From Pseudohongiella sp. O18 (lineage in GTDB: Bacteria; Pseudomonadota; Gammaproteobacteria; Pseudomonadales; Pseudohongiellaceae), in NCBI RefSeq assembly GCF_021729085.1, contig NZ_JAJSAR010000002.1:1121445-1185444 (forward strand): 64,000 nucleotides of DNA, in the 5' to 3' direction. Both the position numbers and the translations under genes were made by a program. Of the stretch, positions 56,255-64,000 are shown one piece after another; position 1 is the stretch's first letter, and each line of letters begins with the position of its first letter. A model generated the notes under the pieces. It did no database searches. It was not told where the DNA came from and worked only from the letters and a program-made list of their open reading frames with translations.

Positions 56255-57145
56255 TTATACACGAATCACATCCATGGCACGAATCAGGCTGGCTCGATCT
56301 ATTGCCAGTACCCCTTCCCCGCCATTGTCGAACTCAAGCCAGGTCACGGGCAGTTGCGGGTAACGTTCGGCCAGTACAGACCAACTATAACCCAACTCAA
56401 GAATCAGCACGCCCTGCTCAGAGAGAAAGTCAGGTGCCTGCCTCAGAATCTGCAGGGGAATGGCCAGACCGTCGTCATCGGACAACAAACCCAGCGCGGG
56501 CTCCTGATGATATTCGGCTGGCAGCTCGGCCACTTCCTCCGCGGATACATAGGGTGGATTGCTGACAATCAGATCGTAGCGGACTCCTTTACCTGTCATA
56601 CCCTGAAAAAGATCGGACTGAATGACACGCACGCGATCTTCAACACCGTGGCGCCTGATATTGCTGTCAGCCACGGCCAGTGCATCCTGACTGATATCAG
56701 CCAGGTCGACCTGACAGTCCGGAAAGGTCAGTGCAGTGGCGATACCGATACAGCCGCTACCGGTGCACAGATCAAGCGCGCGACGCGGCGATGCATCCAG
56801 CATGGGCTGAAACCCGTTGTGAATTAACTCGGCAATCGGCGAGCGCGGCACCAACACTCTTTCATCAACATTAAACGGCAGACCGGCGAACCAGGCCTCG
56901 CCAACCAGGTAGGCCACCGGTATACGCTGTTCGATCCGGCGTGCCACAAGCAGCTCGATCTGTTGCTGCTGCGCTGCGCTGAGCTCCTGTTCAGGGTCAA
57001 TGTCTTCTCGATCAAAGGGCAGCCCCAGCACCGAGAATATCAGGTAGACGGCCTCATCCCAGGCGTTATCTGTCCCGTGCCCATAAAACAGCCCGGCACC
57101 ATCAAACTGCTCGGCCGCATAAGCCACACAATCACCCAAAGTCAC
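56255..57145 (-). CDS. prmB: Ribosomal protein uL3 glutamine methyltransferase
   Basis: Methylates a glutamine of ribosomal protein L3 (Gln150 in E. coli) with SAM. The 296-residue product has the SAM-binding ALDLCTGSGCIGIATAL (near 138-154) and the NPPY motif in LIVSNPPYVSAEEV, which marks glutamine and adenine methyltransferases. PrmB rather than PrmC is favoured by the N-terminal VLVPRSPIAELI segment and by the neighbour aroC. It is divergent from folE. Confidence 0.93.
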   Translation of the reverse strand: MTLGDCVAYAAEQFDGAGLFYGHGTDNAWDEAVYLIFSVLGLPFDREDIDPEQELSAAQQQQIELLVARRIEQRIPVAYLVGEAWFAGLPFNVDERVLVPRSPIAELIHNGFQPMLDASPRRALDLCTGSGCIGIATALTFPDCQVDLADISQDALAVADSNIRRHGVEDRVRVIQSDLFQGMTGKGVRYDLIVSNPPYVSAEEVAELPAEYHQEPALGLLSDDDGLAIPLQILRQAPDFLSEQGVLILELGYSWSVLAERYPQLPVTWLEFDNGGEGVLAIDRASLIRAMDVIRV

Positions 57146-57280
57146 TCAACACTCCTTTATCTTTCGTTTTAAGCCTATAATTGTCTGGAATTTCGCTTTA
57201 CGCCCGCCTACCAATATCGTACCGTAGCGGTCCTTTTTTGAGCGTCCCTTTTTAGCTTACCCAAACGAGAGTACCCCGTT

Positions 57281-57847
57281 ATGAGCAAAGCCCCCCTGGA
57301 AAACATGGAGCAGGCCTTCCGTGACATCATCCAGTCCGTCGGTGAAGACCTTAATCGCGACGGACTACGGGATACTCCGCTGCGTGCGGCCAAAGCCATG
57401 CAATTCCTGACGCGGGGTTATCAGCAGAACATTGACGAAGTCATCAACAATGCCATGTTTCCGTCTTCATCCGAAGAGATGGTGATTGTCAAAAACATCG
57501 AATTATATTCCATGTGTGAGCATCATATGCTGCCGTTTATCGGCAAATGTCACGTGGCCTATCTGCCCAAGGGCAAAGTCATTGGTCTGTCAAAGATCGC
57601 CCGCATCGTCGACATGTACGCCAGACGACTGCAGATTCAGGAAAATCTGACCAAGGAAATTGCTGAGGTGATCATCCAGAAAACCGGTGCCGCCGGTGCT
57701 GCCGTCATCATTGAAGCTCAGCACATGTGCATGATGATGCGCGGGGTTGAGAAGCAGAATTCGGTGATGACCACATCGTGCATGCTGGGTGGCTTCCGTA
57801 CCAGTCAAAGCACCCGCAATGAATTCCTGTCACTGGTGCACCGCTAG
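57281..57847 (+). CDS. folE: GTP cyclohydrolase I
   Basis: Makes dihydroneopterin triphosphate, the first step of folate synthesis. The 188-residue product has the zinc site [33 protein letters not shown] (near 84-116) and [15 protein letters not shown] with the second zinc cysteine. It has its own promoter region: a TATAAT at 57176-57181 lies about 100 nt upstream. It is convergent with the following gene, with only 11 nt between their stops and no clear terminator. Confidence 0.97.
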   Translation: MSKAPLENMEQAFRDIIQSVGEDLNRDGLRDTPLRAAKAMQFLTRGYQQNIDEVINNAMFPSSSEEMVIVKNIELYSMCEHHMLPFIGKCHVAYLPKGKVIGLSKIARIVDMYARRLQIQENLTKEIAEVIIQKTGAAGAAVIIEAQHMCMMMRGVEKQNSVMTTSCMLGGFRTSQSTRNEFLSLVHR

Positions 57848-57858
57848 TACGACCGGAT

Positions 57859-58815
57859 TTAACGCACTACGGCTTCGATACGCTGCTGACAGGGCCCCGG
57901 TCGGCAGTAGGGTGCCAGTGGCCCCACGCCGTGCGCCTCAAGGCGATCCTCGTCGACACCCAGTTCAACAAGTCGCTGTCGCACTGCTTCGGCGCGCTGT
58001 AATGAGCGCTGCTGCAGTAACTGTAGCTGTCCCTGCCCGTCTCCCTCCTCCTGCATGTGTCCCACCAGGTGGAGTTCCAGCAGTGCGTCGCGCTGAAGCA
58101 CATCGGCCAGCAGGGTCAATCCCTGGTCTTCGGTCAGCACATCGTTGTCATCAAAGCTGATGCCCGGAATCACAATGACGCCACTGTCTTCCAGGCGCAG
58201 CTGCATGGCCTGTGCGGTGGTCAGCACATCGGCGCGCTGCTGTTCGGCCTGAGCTCCCGCCAGTTCCAGAAAATCCAGGTGTGCATACAGGCGGCGGTTA
58301 CCGCGCCTCACCACGTACAGCGCAGCGTAACCCAGCACCTCCTCACCATTGCTCTGGCTTTGAAAGGTGCTGGCCATGTAGTACTGACCGGCCTCCGGCC
58401 CATAAAGTATGCGATTATTGAAGTGATCGTTGGCCCAGTAGTTGCTGCTGCCGCAGCCCCGCCCCTGGCATGCAAACAGCTCGCGCTGACCAGCGCTCAG
58501 CAATTGACTGCGAAAGTGGTTGTAGACTTCCTCGGCGCCAAACCCGTCCGGAATGGCATAGGTTATCCGGCGCAAATGCCCCTGCAGCCGCTCTGATTCG
58601 CTGGCAGACACCGAACCGGTCACTCGCTGCATGCGGCCGAGCGCCAGCGGATAGATTGTGCTGTTCTCGGTTCGGTAATCAACGATTTCCGAACCTGGAA
58701 AGCGCTGAAAACCTGCATAGTCGGAGGAACCGGCGACATCGGCAGTCAGCGAACCGCTGCACAGAATCAGCAGCGAGGCAACAAGCCATAAACATCTATG
58801 CCGGACTACACGCAC
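57859..58815 (-). CDS. DUF4892/OmpA-like C-terminal domain periplasmic protein
   Basis: A 318-residue exported protein with a GTG start placed right after the upstream TGA. A signal peptide (about 1-25, LWLVASLLILCSGSLTA) is followed by a DUF4892-type region (FQRFPGSEIVDYR, then GHLRRITYAIPDGFGAEEVYNHF). A C-terminal OmpA/MotB-like peptidoglycan-associating segment follows (LHLVGHMQEEGDGQGQLQLLQQRSLQRAEAVRQRL, then LEAHGVGPLAPYCRPGPC). Longer open frames starting up to 264 nt upstream run into the preceding gene and lack an early signal peptide. The function is unknown; an envelope location is likely. Confidence 0.82.
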   Translation of the reverse strand: MRVVRHRCLWLVASLLILCSGSLTADVAGSSDYAGFQRFPGSEIVDYRTENSTIYPLALGRMQRVTGSVSASESERLQGHLRRITYAIPDGFGAEEVYNHFRSQLLSAGQRELFACQGRGCGSSNYWANDHFNNRILYGPEAGQYYMASTFQSQSNGEEVLGYAALYVVRRGNRRLYAHLDFLELAGAQAEQQRADVLTTAQAMQLRLEDSGVIVIPGISFDDNDVLTEDQGLTLLADVLQRDALLELHLVGHMQEEGDGQGQLQLLQQRSLQRAEAVRQRLVELGVDEDRLEAHGVGPLAPYCRPGPCQQRIEAVVR

Positions 58816-58816
58816 G

Positions 58817-59602
58817 TCAGCTATCACTGTTTGGCGTATCCGGCGTGGCGCCTGTTTCAGAGCTTGACTGGGCTGCTGCCGCAGTGCTGGTGGATTCTGC
58901 CGCAGTCTTTTTGCTGCGCGGTTTTTGGGTGGCCTTGGATCTGCTGCTGGTTTTGGCCTGCCCACTGGCAGCGGCTGTTTTTTCAGCCTTGACCGCCTTA
59001 CTGGTTTTTGTTGATCTGGCAGCTTTGCTGGCCTTGGCTGGCGCAGCTGAATCAGGTGCAGACGCTGGTTTAGCGGCATCGGCTACCTTGGCCGCTTTTA
59101 CCGTTTTGGTCAACGCAGATTCGTCACCATTCACAGGGGCTGCGTCCACTGGAGCTGCATCGTCTTTCTTCTTGTCTGCTGCCGCAGTAGTGGAATTTTC
59201 TGCAGTACTGGTTTTTTCTGAAGGTGTTGACGAACTGGCCGGACTGGCGACTGGCTGCTCACTGCCGGTGAACTCGGTAGCTGGCATGTCCGCATCGTCT
59301 GACTCGGAATCATTGACCTCTTGATCATTGATTTGGGGAAACGCGGCAAAGGGAAACGGCCGCAGTTCAGAGTTATAGGTCAGAAAGGCAAGAATCTGTA
59401 CCACGTATTCGGAGAGACTGGCACCTACCCGGCGGAGGTTGGCATTGCTGTCACCGGTTATCAGCGAGAAGAGTATCTGTGCCAGTGTGATCACCAGCAG
59501 CACAACACCGGTCACGTAAAGGGCGACTGCGAATCCCGCCATCAGCAGTATGCGCACCCAGGTGGATGATTCTTTCAGGTTATCTACGACGTCGTCGGAC
59601 AT
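58817..59602 (-). CDS. DUF4389 membrane protein with histone-H1-like C-terminal tail
   Basis: A 261-residue protein. Residues 1-90 are DUF4389-like: two hydrophobic segments (about 17-48) and ANLRRVGASLSEYVVQILAFLTYNSELRPFPFAAFP. After a short acidic part, residues about 150-245 form a low-complexity tail rich in Ala, Lys, Ser and Thr (AKPASAPDS, AKASKAARSTKTSKAVKAEKTAAASG) that resembles histone H1-like and AlgP-type tails. Such a tail on a membrane protein is unusual. It overlaps gpsA by 19 nt at its start and touches the DUF4892 gene at its end. Confidence 0.82.
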   Translation of the reverse strand: MSDDVVDNLKESSTWVRILLMAGFAVALYVTGVVLLVITLAQILFSLITGDSNANLRRVGASLSEYVVQILAFLTYNSELRPFPFAAFPQINDQEVNDSESDDADMPATEFTGSEQPVASPASSSTPSEKTSTAENSTTAAADKKKDDAAPVDAAPVNGDESALTKTVKAAKVADAAKPASAPDSAAPAKASKAARSTKTSKAVKAEKTAAASGQAKTSSRSKATQKPRSKKTAAESTSTAAAAQSSSETGATPDTPNSDS

Positions 59603-60648
59603 GCTCGCGCTCCTGTCAGCTTCTTGCTCTGGTTGGCTTCATATTCGACATCCAGGGCACCTTCGCCGTGCATCAGTGCTGCAATGACCTGCTCTACGGC
59701 CATGCCCTCGTACACGATGCGATAAAGCCCCGTGGCCAGTGGCATGTAGATACCCAACTGGTCGGCCTTTTCCTTGACCTGTTTCAGCGTGTTGACACCC
59801 TCGGCAACTTGACCCAGTTCTGCCACCGCTTCTTTCAGCGATTTTCCCTGCCCAAGCGCAAAGCCTACACGAAAATTGCGGCTCAGCGAAGAAGAACAGG
59901 TCACGATAAGATCGCCCACACCCGCCAGACCAAGAAATGTCATGGGGTCGGCACCCAGCTCACGGCCAAACCGCGCCATCTCGGTAAGACTGCGGGTGAT
60001 CAGCATGCTGTTGGTGTTCTGCCCCATACCCATGGCCGCTGCCAGACCCGCGATGATGGCATAGATGTTTTTCAGGGAGCCGCCCAGTTCAACACCAAAC
60101 ATGTCATCGTTGGTGTAAACGCGGAAGTATTCTGACCGCAGCACTTCGCGCACACGTTCACGCACGGCCTCACTCGCGCTGGCGATTACGGTTCCGGTAA
60201 GGCTTTTCTTGGCAATCTCTCCCGCCAGGTTGGGGCCGCTGAGCACGCCTATACGGGCGTCTGGCAGCTCCTCTCTCATCACCTGACTCATCAGCAGGAA
60301 TGTACCTGCTTCAATGCCTTTGGTGGTGCTGACCAGCATGGTGTCATCGGTGACCGCGTGTTTCATTTTGCGGACCACCGTGCGGAAGTAGGCACTGGGT
60401 ACAGCTACAAACACCAGACGACTGCCGGCCACAGCAGCTTCAATATCATGGGTCGCGGTGACCTGATCATGCAGTCGGTAGCCGGGCAGATACTGGGGGT
60501 TTTCGCGCTGGATATTAACCTGCTCGACCAGGGCCTCATTGCGCATCCAGAAGTTCACCCGGAATCCATTGCCGGCAACGATATTTGCCAGCACGGTGCC
60601 GAAACTGCCGCCACCAAGCACACATACTGTCTGGGTTGGCACAAACAC
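59584..60648 (-). CDS. gpsA: Glycerol-3-phosphate dehydrogenase [NAD(P)+]
   Basis: Reduces dihydroxyacetone phosphate to sn-glycerol 3-phosphate for phospholipid synthesis. The 354-residue product has the dinucleotide-binding VCVLGGGSFGTVLANIVAGNG (8-28), the catalytic lysine in GGSLKNIYAIIAGLAAAMGMGQN and the GLAGVGDLIVTCSS segment. It follows sthA by 23 nt. Confidence 0.97.
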   Translation of the reverse strand: MFVPTQTVCVLGGGSFGTVLANIVAGNGFRVNFWMRNEALVEQVNIQRENPQYLPGYRLHDQVTATHDIEAAVAGSRLVFVAVPSAYFRTVVRKMKHAVTDDTMLVSTTKGIEAGTFLLMSQVMREELPDARIGVLSGPNLAGEIAKKSLTGTVIASASEAVRERVREVLRSEYFRVYTNDDMFGVELGGSLKNIYAIIAGLAAAMGMGQNTNSMLITRSLTEMARFGRELGADPMTFLGLAGVGDLIVTCSSSLSRNFRVGFALGQGKSLKEAVAELGQVAEGVNTLKQVKEKADQLGIYMPLATGLYRIVYEGMAVEQVIAALMHGEGALDVEYEANQSKKLTGARACPTTS

Positions 60649-60671
60649 TCTCCTTGCTATCTGTCAGCTGG

Positions 60672-62063
60672 TCAAAATACCCGGTTCAGGCCGTCCAGGG
60701 CAGCGATTCGATACGCTTCCGCCATGGTGGGGTAGTTGAATGTCGTATTCAGAAAATACTTCATGGTATTGGCCGAGCCCTGCTGCTCCATGATGGCCTG
60801 ACCAATGTGAACAATCTCCGAGGCTTGGTCGCCAAAACAGTGAATGCCCAGAATCTCCAGCGTATCAAAGTGGAAGATCAGCTTGAGCATGCCCACCTGC
60901 TCACCCGTGATCTGACCGCGGGCGGTGTTCTGGAAAAAGGCTTTACCGACTTCGTAGGGCACCTGCTCTGCCGTCAGCTCCTGCTCGGTCTTGCCAAGTG
61001 TGCTGATCTCGGGGATCGTGTAGATACCGGAAGCGACACGGTTGATGGCAACAAACTCCTCAGGGTCGACTATCGCGTTACAGGCGGCACGGCCCTGATC
61101 ATAGGAGGCACTCGCCAGAGATGGCCAGCCAATGATATCTCCAGCGGCATAGATATTCTCGATGGCAGTCTGGTAACGCTCATTGACTTCAATCTGGCCT
61201 CGGCTATTGGCTTTTACGCCCAGCTCAATCAATCCGAGTCCGTCTGAGTTGCCCGTGCGGCCGTTAGCCCACAGTATGATGTCGCTTTTTATTTTTTTTC
61301 CTGACTCCAGGTGCGTGACCACATAGTCATCGTGGTATTCGATCTTGGCGAATGATTCTTTGTGGCGGCTGCGAACACCGATATCTTTCAGATGGTAGCT
61401 CAGGGCATCGGAAATTTCCCAATCCAGGAATGACAGCAGGGACTCCGCCGGATTGATCAGCTCGACCTTGCAGCCCAGGCCACCAAATATCGAAGCGTAC
61501 TCACAACCGATCACACCGGCACCGATTACCGTGACTTTTTTGGGTGTGTGGTCAAGGCTCAGAATCTTGTCGCTGTCAAACAGACGCGGGTGATCGAAGT
61601 CCACTTCTTCCGGACGATAGGGGCGTGAGCCGGTTGCTACGACAAAGTAGTCGGCAGTCAGAGTCGGGCCCTTCGTGCCCAGCTTGATGGTGTGCGGATC
61701 GAGAAACCGTGCATGCCCGTGAATGACCTCGACATCATTTTTTTCGTAGTAATTGGCGCGCAGGTAGACCTGTTCTTCGATCACGCGATTGGCGTGACAC
61801 ATGATCTCCTGAAAGCCGGGTTTGTGCAGTGACGCAAACTCGCGCAGCAGCGGGTTGGAGCGAAACTGCATGACCTGTTTGACATAATGCCTCAGTGCCT
61901 TGGACGGGATGGTGCCAAGGTGTGTGCAGTTACCGCCCACCTTGTCGCGATCGGCGATCAATGCCACCCGCTTTCCATGCTTGGCAGCGTTAATTGCGGC
62001 CGACTCGCCCGCCGGACCACTGCCAACCACTATAATATCGTATCGATTGGCAGCCTTGCTCAT
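60672..62063 (-). CDS. sthA: Soluble pyridine nucleotide transhydrogenase
   Basis: A cytosolic FAD enzyme that exchanges hydride between NADPH and NAD+, balancing the two pools. The 463-residue product has the FAD-binding [28 protein letters not shown] (9-36) and [11 protein letters not shown], where the second redox cysteine of related disulphide oxidoreductases is Thr, as expected for SthA. It also has the NAD-binding [19 protein letters not shown]. The ATG overlaps the nqrM stop as ATGA. Confidence 0.96.
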   Translation of the reverse strand: MSKAANRYDIIVVGSGPAGESAAINAAKHGKRVALIADRDKVGGNCTHLGTIPSKALRHYVKQVMQFRSNPLLREFASLHKPGFQEIMCHANRVIEEQVYLRANYYEKNDVEVIHGHARFLDPHTIKLGTKGPTLTADYFVVATGSRPYRPEEVDFDHPRLFDSDKILSLDHTPKKVTVIGAGVIGCEYASIFGGLGCKVELINPAESLLSFLDWEISDALSYHLKDIGVRSRHKESFAKIEYHDDYVVTHLESGKKIKSDIILWANGRTGNSDGLGLIELGVKANSRGQIEVNERYQTAIENIYAAGDIIGWPSLASASYDQGRAACNAIVDPEEFVAINRVASGIYTIPEISTLGKTEQELTAEQVPYEVGKAFFQNTARGQITGEQVGMLKLIFHFDTLEILGIHCFGDQASEIVHIGQAIMEQQGSANTMKYFLNTTFNYPTMAEAYRIAALDGLNRVF

Positions 62064-62242
62064 CGGGCGGTCTCTTCACACTTGTTGGGATTGCCACCGC
62101 ACAGCTCACAGGTTTCATCAACACCTGCCTTGTTGAGGCCGCCGCAGGAGCCCTTGATCGGCTCGCGACCGAAAATAACGCCAATGGCCATGCCGGCGAC
62201 CACCAGTAATAAAATTACGAAACTTGCCAGCACTGTACTCAT
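62060..62242 (-). CDS. nqrM: Na+-NQR maturation factor NqrM
   Basis: A 60-residue protein with one N-terminal transmembrane helix (about 4-24) and the cysteine set in KGSCGGLNK...[13 protein letters not shown]. NqrM is needed to assemble Na+-NQR, probably delivering iron to the NqrD/NqrE site. Both ends overlap neighbours as ATGA, so apbE, nqrM and sthA are translationally coupled. Confidence 0.92.
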   Translation of the reverse strand: MSTVLASFVILLLVVAGMAIGVIFGREPIKGSCGGLNKAGVDETCELCGGNPNKCEETAR

Positions 62243-63318
62243 GGTGTTTCCTCCAGATATTGGGCAAACTGCGACGAATGAACCTGTTCAAATCCGTCTT
62301 CGTCTGCCGATTTTACTATAAAGTAGGCCGCCAGTCCGAGCTGTTCGGCTAATGCCAGTGACCGCACCTGGCCCATGACCATAAACGCCGTGGCCAGCGC
62401 ATCTGCAGTCAGCGCATCGTCGGCAATCACATAGGCCGCAGCCAGATTGTGAGTGATAGGCCGCCCGGTAAACGGATCAATCTCATGCGAATAGCGCAGA
62501 CCGTCTTCCACAAAATAGTTGCGGTAGTCACCCGAGCCGGCCAGGGCTATTGATTCGCCCTGCGTGTCGATGATGGCCCAGACTTCGGGTGCACCATCAG
62601 TGGGTTTTTCAATGGCCGGTACCCAGGGCGAACCATCGGGCTTTTGTCCCTGAATCCGCAGCTCACCGCCAATCTCAATAAAATAGTCAACCTGACCCAC
62701 GTCTGCAAAATATGCTGCGATGACATCGGCGGCATATCCCTTGGCTATGCCACTCAGGTCTACTCTGACAGGCGCTGTCTTCAAAAGACGCGGTGGTTGC
62801 AATGAAGCCTGCAGATGCTGATATCCCGTTTGCGCCTGTAAGGATTCAATCTCTGACTGATCCGGCACCCGTGACCATTGCATCGCTCCATCCTGATCCG
62901 GCCCGAATCCCCAGCGATCAACCAAGGGTCCCACGGTGACATCAAAATAGCCATCCGTCATCTGGCTGAAGTCGATCGCCCTGCTGACCACAAATGCCAG
63001 TTCCGGGGACACATCAAACCAGTCGCCCGGCTCGCTGCGATTGAAGCGGGACAATTCTGAATCCGGCGCATAGGTGGACATCAGCTCCCTGTCCAGCCTG
63101 TACAGACGCTGCTCGATACCCTGAGCCAGCTCGGCATCCGACAGGCCGTCCGGAAATCCGGCCACCATTACCTGATAGCTGGTACCCATGGTGGCGCCAG
63201 TAAGCTGATAGACCTGGGCAGCCGGCTCCGGACGCAGCCAGACCCACAAAAAAAATAATGCCAGGAACCCTAGCGTGAAGCTGTAACGAGACAACCATCC
63301 AGCGAGTTTTGCCATCAA
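62239..63318 (-). CDS. apbE: FAD:protein FMN transferase (ApbE)
   Basis: Attaches FMN covalently to threonines of NqrB and NqrC in the Na+-NQR complex. The 359-residue product has an N-terminal hydrophobic anchor (about 13-28), TGATMGTSYQVMVAG, YFDVTVGPLVDRWGFG, RVDLSGIAKGYAADVIAAYF and the C-terminal DPFTGRPITHNLAAAYVIADDALTADALATAFMVMG metal/active-site block. No lipobox cysteine follows the anchor, so it is probably held by an uncleaved helix and not a lipoprotein like many ApbE proteins. It lies 117 nt after nqrF. Confidence 0.95.
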   Translation of the reverse strand: MMAKLAGWLSRYSFTLGFLALFFLWVWLRPEPAAQVYQLTGATMGTSYQVMVAGFPDGLSDAELAQGIEQRLYRLDRELMSTYAPDSELSRFNRSEPGDWFDVSPELAFVVSRAIDFSQMTDGYFDVTVGPLVDRWGFGPDQDGAMQWSRVPDQSEIESLQAQTGYQHLQASLQPPRLLKTAPVRVDLSGIAKGYAADVIAAYFADVGQVDYFIEIGGELRIQGQKPDGSPWVPAIEKPTDGAPEVWAIIDTQGESIALAGSGDYRNYFVEDGLRYSHEIDPFTGRPITHNLAAAYVIADDALTADALATAFMVMGQVRSLALAEQLGLAAYFIVKSADEDGFEQVHSSQFAQYLEETP

Positions 63319-63360
63319 CTACCCCGATGTCACTCCAGAAAAGCCAATCCAGAAACTAAC

Positions 63361-63399
63361 AGGGGAGCCCATGCCGATAGTCGGCATCGTGGCTCCCCT
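63361..63399. other. Strong hairpin between nqrF and apbE
   Basis: A 9-bp stem (63361-63369 with 63391-63399) is continued by a 7-bp stem (63371-63377 with 63381-63387) around a 3-nt loop. The T-rich flank is on the plus-strand side, so on the minus strand it is not a classical terminator. It may instead stabilise or separate nqr and apbE transcripts. Confidence 0.6.
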
Positions 63400-63435
63400 T
63401 TTGTTTTGCTTATTGCTGAAACCTTTATCCTGGAA

Positions 63436-64000
63436 TCAGGAGAACTCGTCCAGTGCGATGTTCTCGTCTTCGACACCCAGATCCTTGAGCATCTTGATCA
63501 CAGAGGCGTTCATGATGGGCGGACCGCACATGTAGTATTCACAGTCTTCAGGCGCCGGATGATCCTTGAGGTAATGGTCATGCACGACGTTATGAATGAA
63601 ACCTGTGTAGCCTTCCCAGTTGTCTTCGGGCTGCGGCTCTGACAGGGCCACATGCCACTCGAAGTTGTCGTGCTCTTTGGCAAGCATGTCGAAATCTTCT
63701 ACGTAGAACATTTCTTTTTTGCTTCGTGCACCATACCAGAAAGTGATCTTGCGCTTGCTGTTCAGACGACACAGCTGATCGAAGATGTGCGAGCGCATTG
63801 GCGCCATACCGGCACCACCACCGATAAACACCATCTCGTTCTCGGTTTCCTTGGCGAAGAACTCACCAAAGGGACCAAATACTTTGATCTTGTCACCCGG
63901 CTTCATGTTAAAGACGTAGGATGACATGATACCCGGCGGATGATTGGTCCGCGGCGGAGGCGTGGCAATACGGATGTTGAACTTGATGATGCCCTTCTCA
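63436..64000 (-). CDS. nqrF: Na+-translocating NADH:quinone reductase subunit F, 5' end outside the window
   Basis: The NADH-oxidising entry subunit of Na+-NQR. The 187 residues in the window cover the end of the FAD-binding domain and the NADH-binding domain of the ferredoxin-reductase fold: [114 protein letters not shown]. The N-terminal membrane helix and 2Fe-2S domain would lie beyond the right edge, preceded by nqrA-E in the usual operon. Confidence 0.97.
   Translation of the reverse strand, partial: EKGIIKFNIRIATPPPRTNHPPGIMSSYVFNMKPGDKIKVFGPFGEFFAKETENEMVFIGGGAGMAPMRSHIFDQLCRLNSKRKITFWYGARSKKEMFYVEDFDMLAKEHDNFEWHVALSEPQPEDNWEGYTGFIHNVVHDHYLKDHPAPEDCEYYMCGPPIMNASVIKMLKDLGVEDENIALDEFS

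Noticed and set aside
63361-63399. The hairpin after nqrF considered as an intrinsic terminator
   Set aside because: On the coding strand of nqrF it is not followed by a clear T run, and apbE needs transcription that most simply comes from nqr.

Overview
The window is a gene-dense stretch of a gammaproteobacterial chromosome. The evidence is a set of gene neighbourhoods that match the Pseudomonas-like part of the class: exbBD-msbA-lpxK-ycaR-kdsB-murB, lolCDE-comEC, rne, etfBA, nagZ/lexA/topA, leuCD-asd-fimV-truA-trpF-accD-folC-dedD-cvpA-purF, and nqrF-apbE-nqrM-sthA. The Na+-pumping NQR genes and the overall gene set suggest a free-living, probably marine, aerobic member of the Pseudomonadales/Cellvibrionales side. 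The genus cannot be named from the sequence alone. Both ends are cut: uvrC runs off the left edge and nqrF off the right edge. No rRNA or tRNA gene, CRISPR array, complete insertion sequence or prophage was seen.

Left part (1-18.4 kb). A nearly unbroken minus-strand train runs from a small serine-recombinase-like gene through lolC, lolD, lolE, comEC, exbB, exbD, msbA, lpxK, ycaR, kdsB and murB to uvrC. Several junctions overlap (TGATG, ATGA, GTGA), so translation is probably coupled. The train makes and exports lipid A precursors, moves lipoproteins to the outer membrane, and supplies an energy-transducing ExbBD pair. A palindromic REP-like hairpin lies in frame inside uvrC. Divergent from the train is rne, with a good promoter and a roughly 560-nt leader, ending at a bidirectional terminator shared with etfBA.

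Middle (18.4-37.5 kb). This holds etfBA, a DUF1285 gene, an Hpt-type phosphoribosyltransferase, nagZ, SOS-controlled lexA, topA, a branched-chain aminotransferase, tatD, a glutaredoxin-like gene, pyrD, and a complete MoxR/Bat-type operon (moxR, DUF58, DUF4381, two VWA proteins, BatD) followed by a SUI1/YciH gene.

Plastic locus (37.45-40.3 kb). This is the least ordinary part. It has two inverted copies of a structured repeat with compensatory stem changes, a nested 21-bp inverted repeat, a DUF418 membrane protein gene, a diverged duplicate of the 3' end of purF, and an AT-rich orphan membrane-protein gene between that duplicate and intact purF.

Right part (40.3-64 kb). purF-cvpA-dedD-folC-accD-trpA-trpB-trpF, truA, fimV, asd, leuD, leuC, aroC and prmB all lie on the minus strand. 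folE is on the plus strand. A DUF4892/OmpA-like protein, a DUF4389 protein with a histone-H1-like tail, gpsA, sthA, nqrM, apbE and nqrF then return to the minus strand. leuB is missing from its usual place between leuD and asd, and trpBA sits between trpF and accD.
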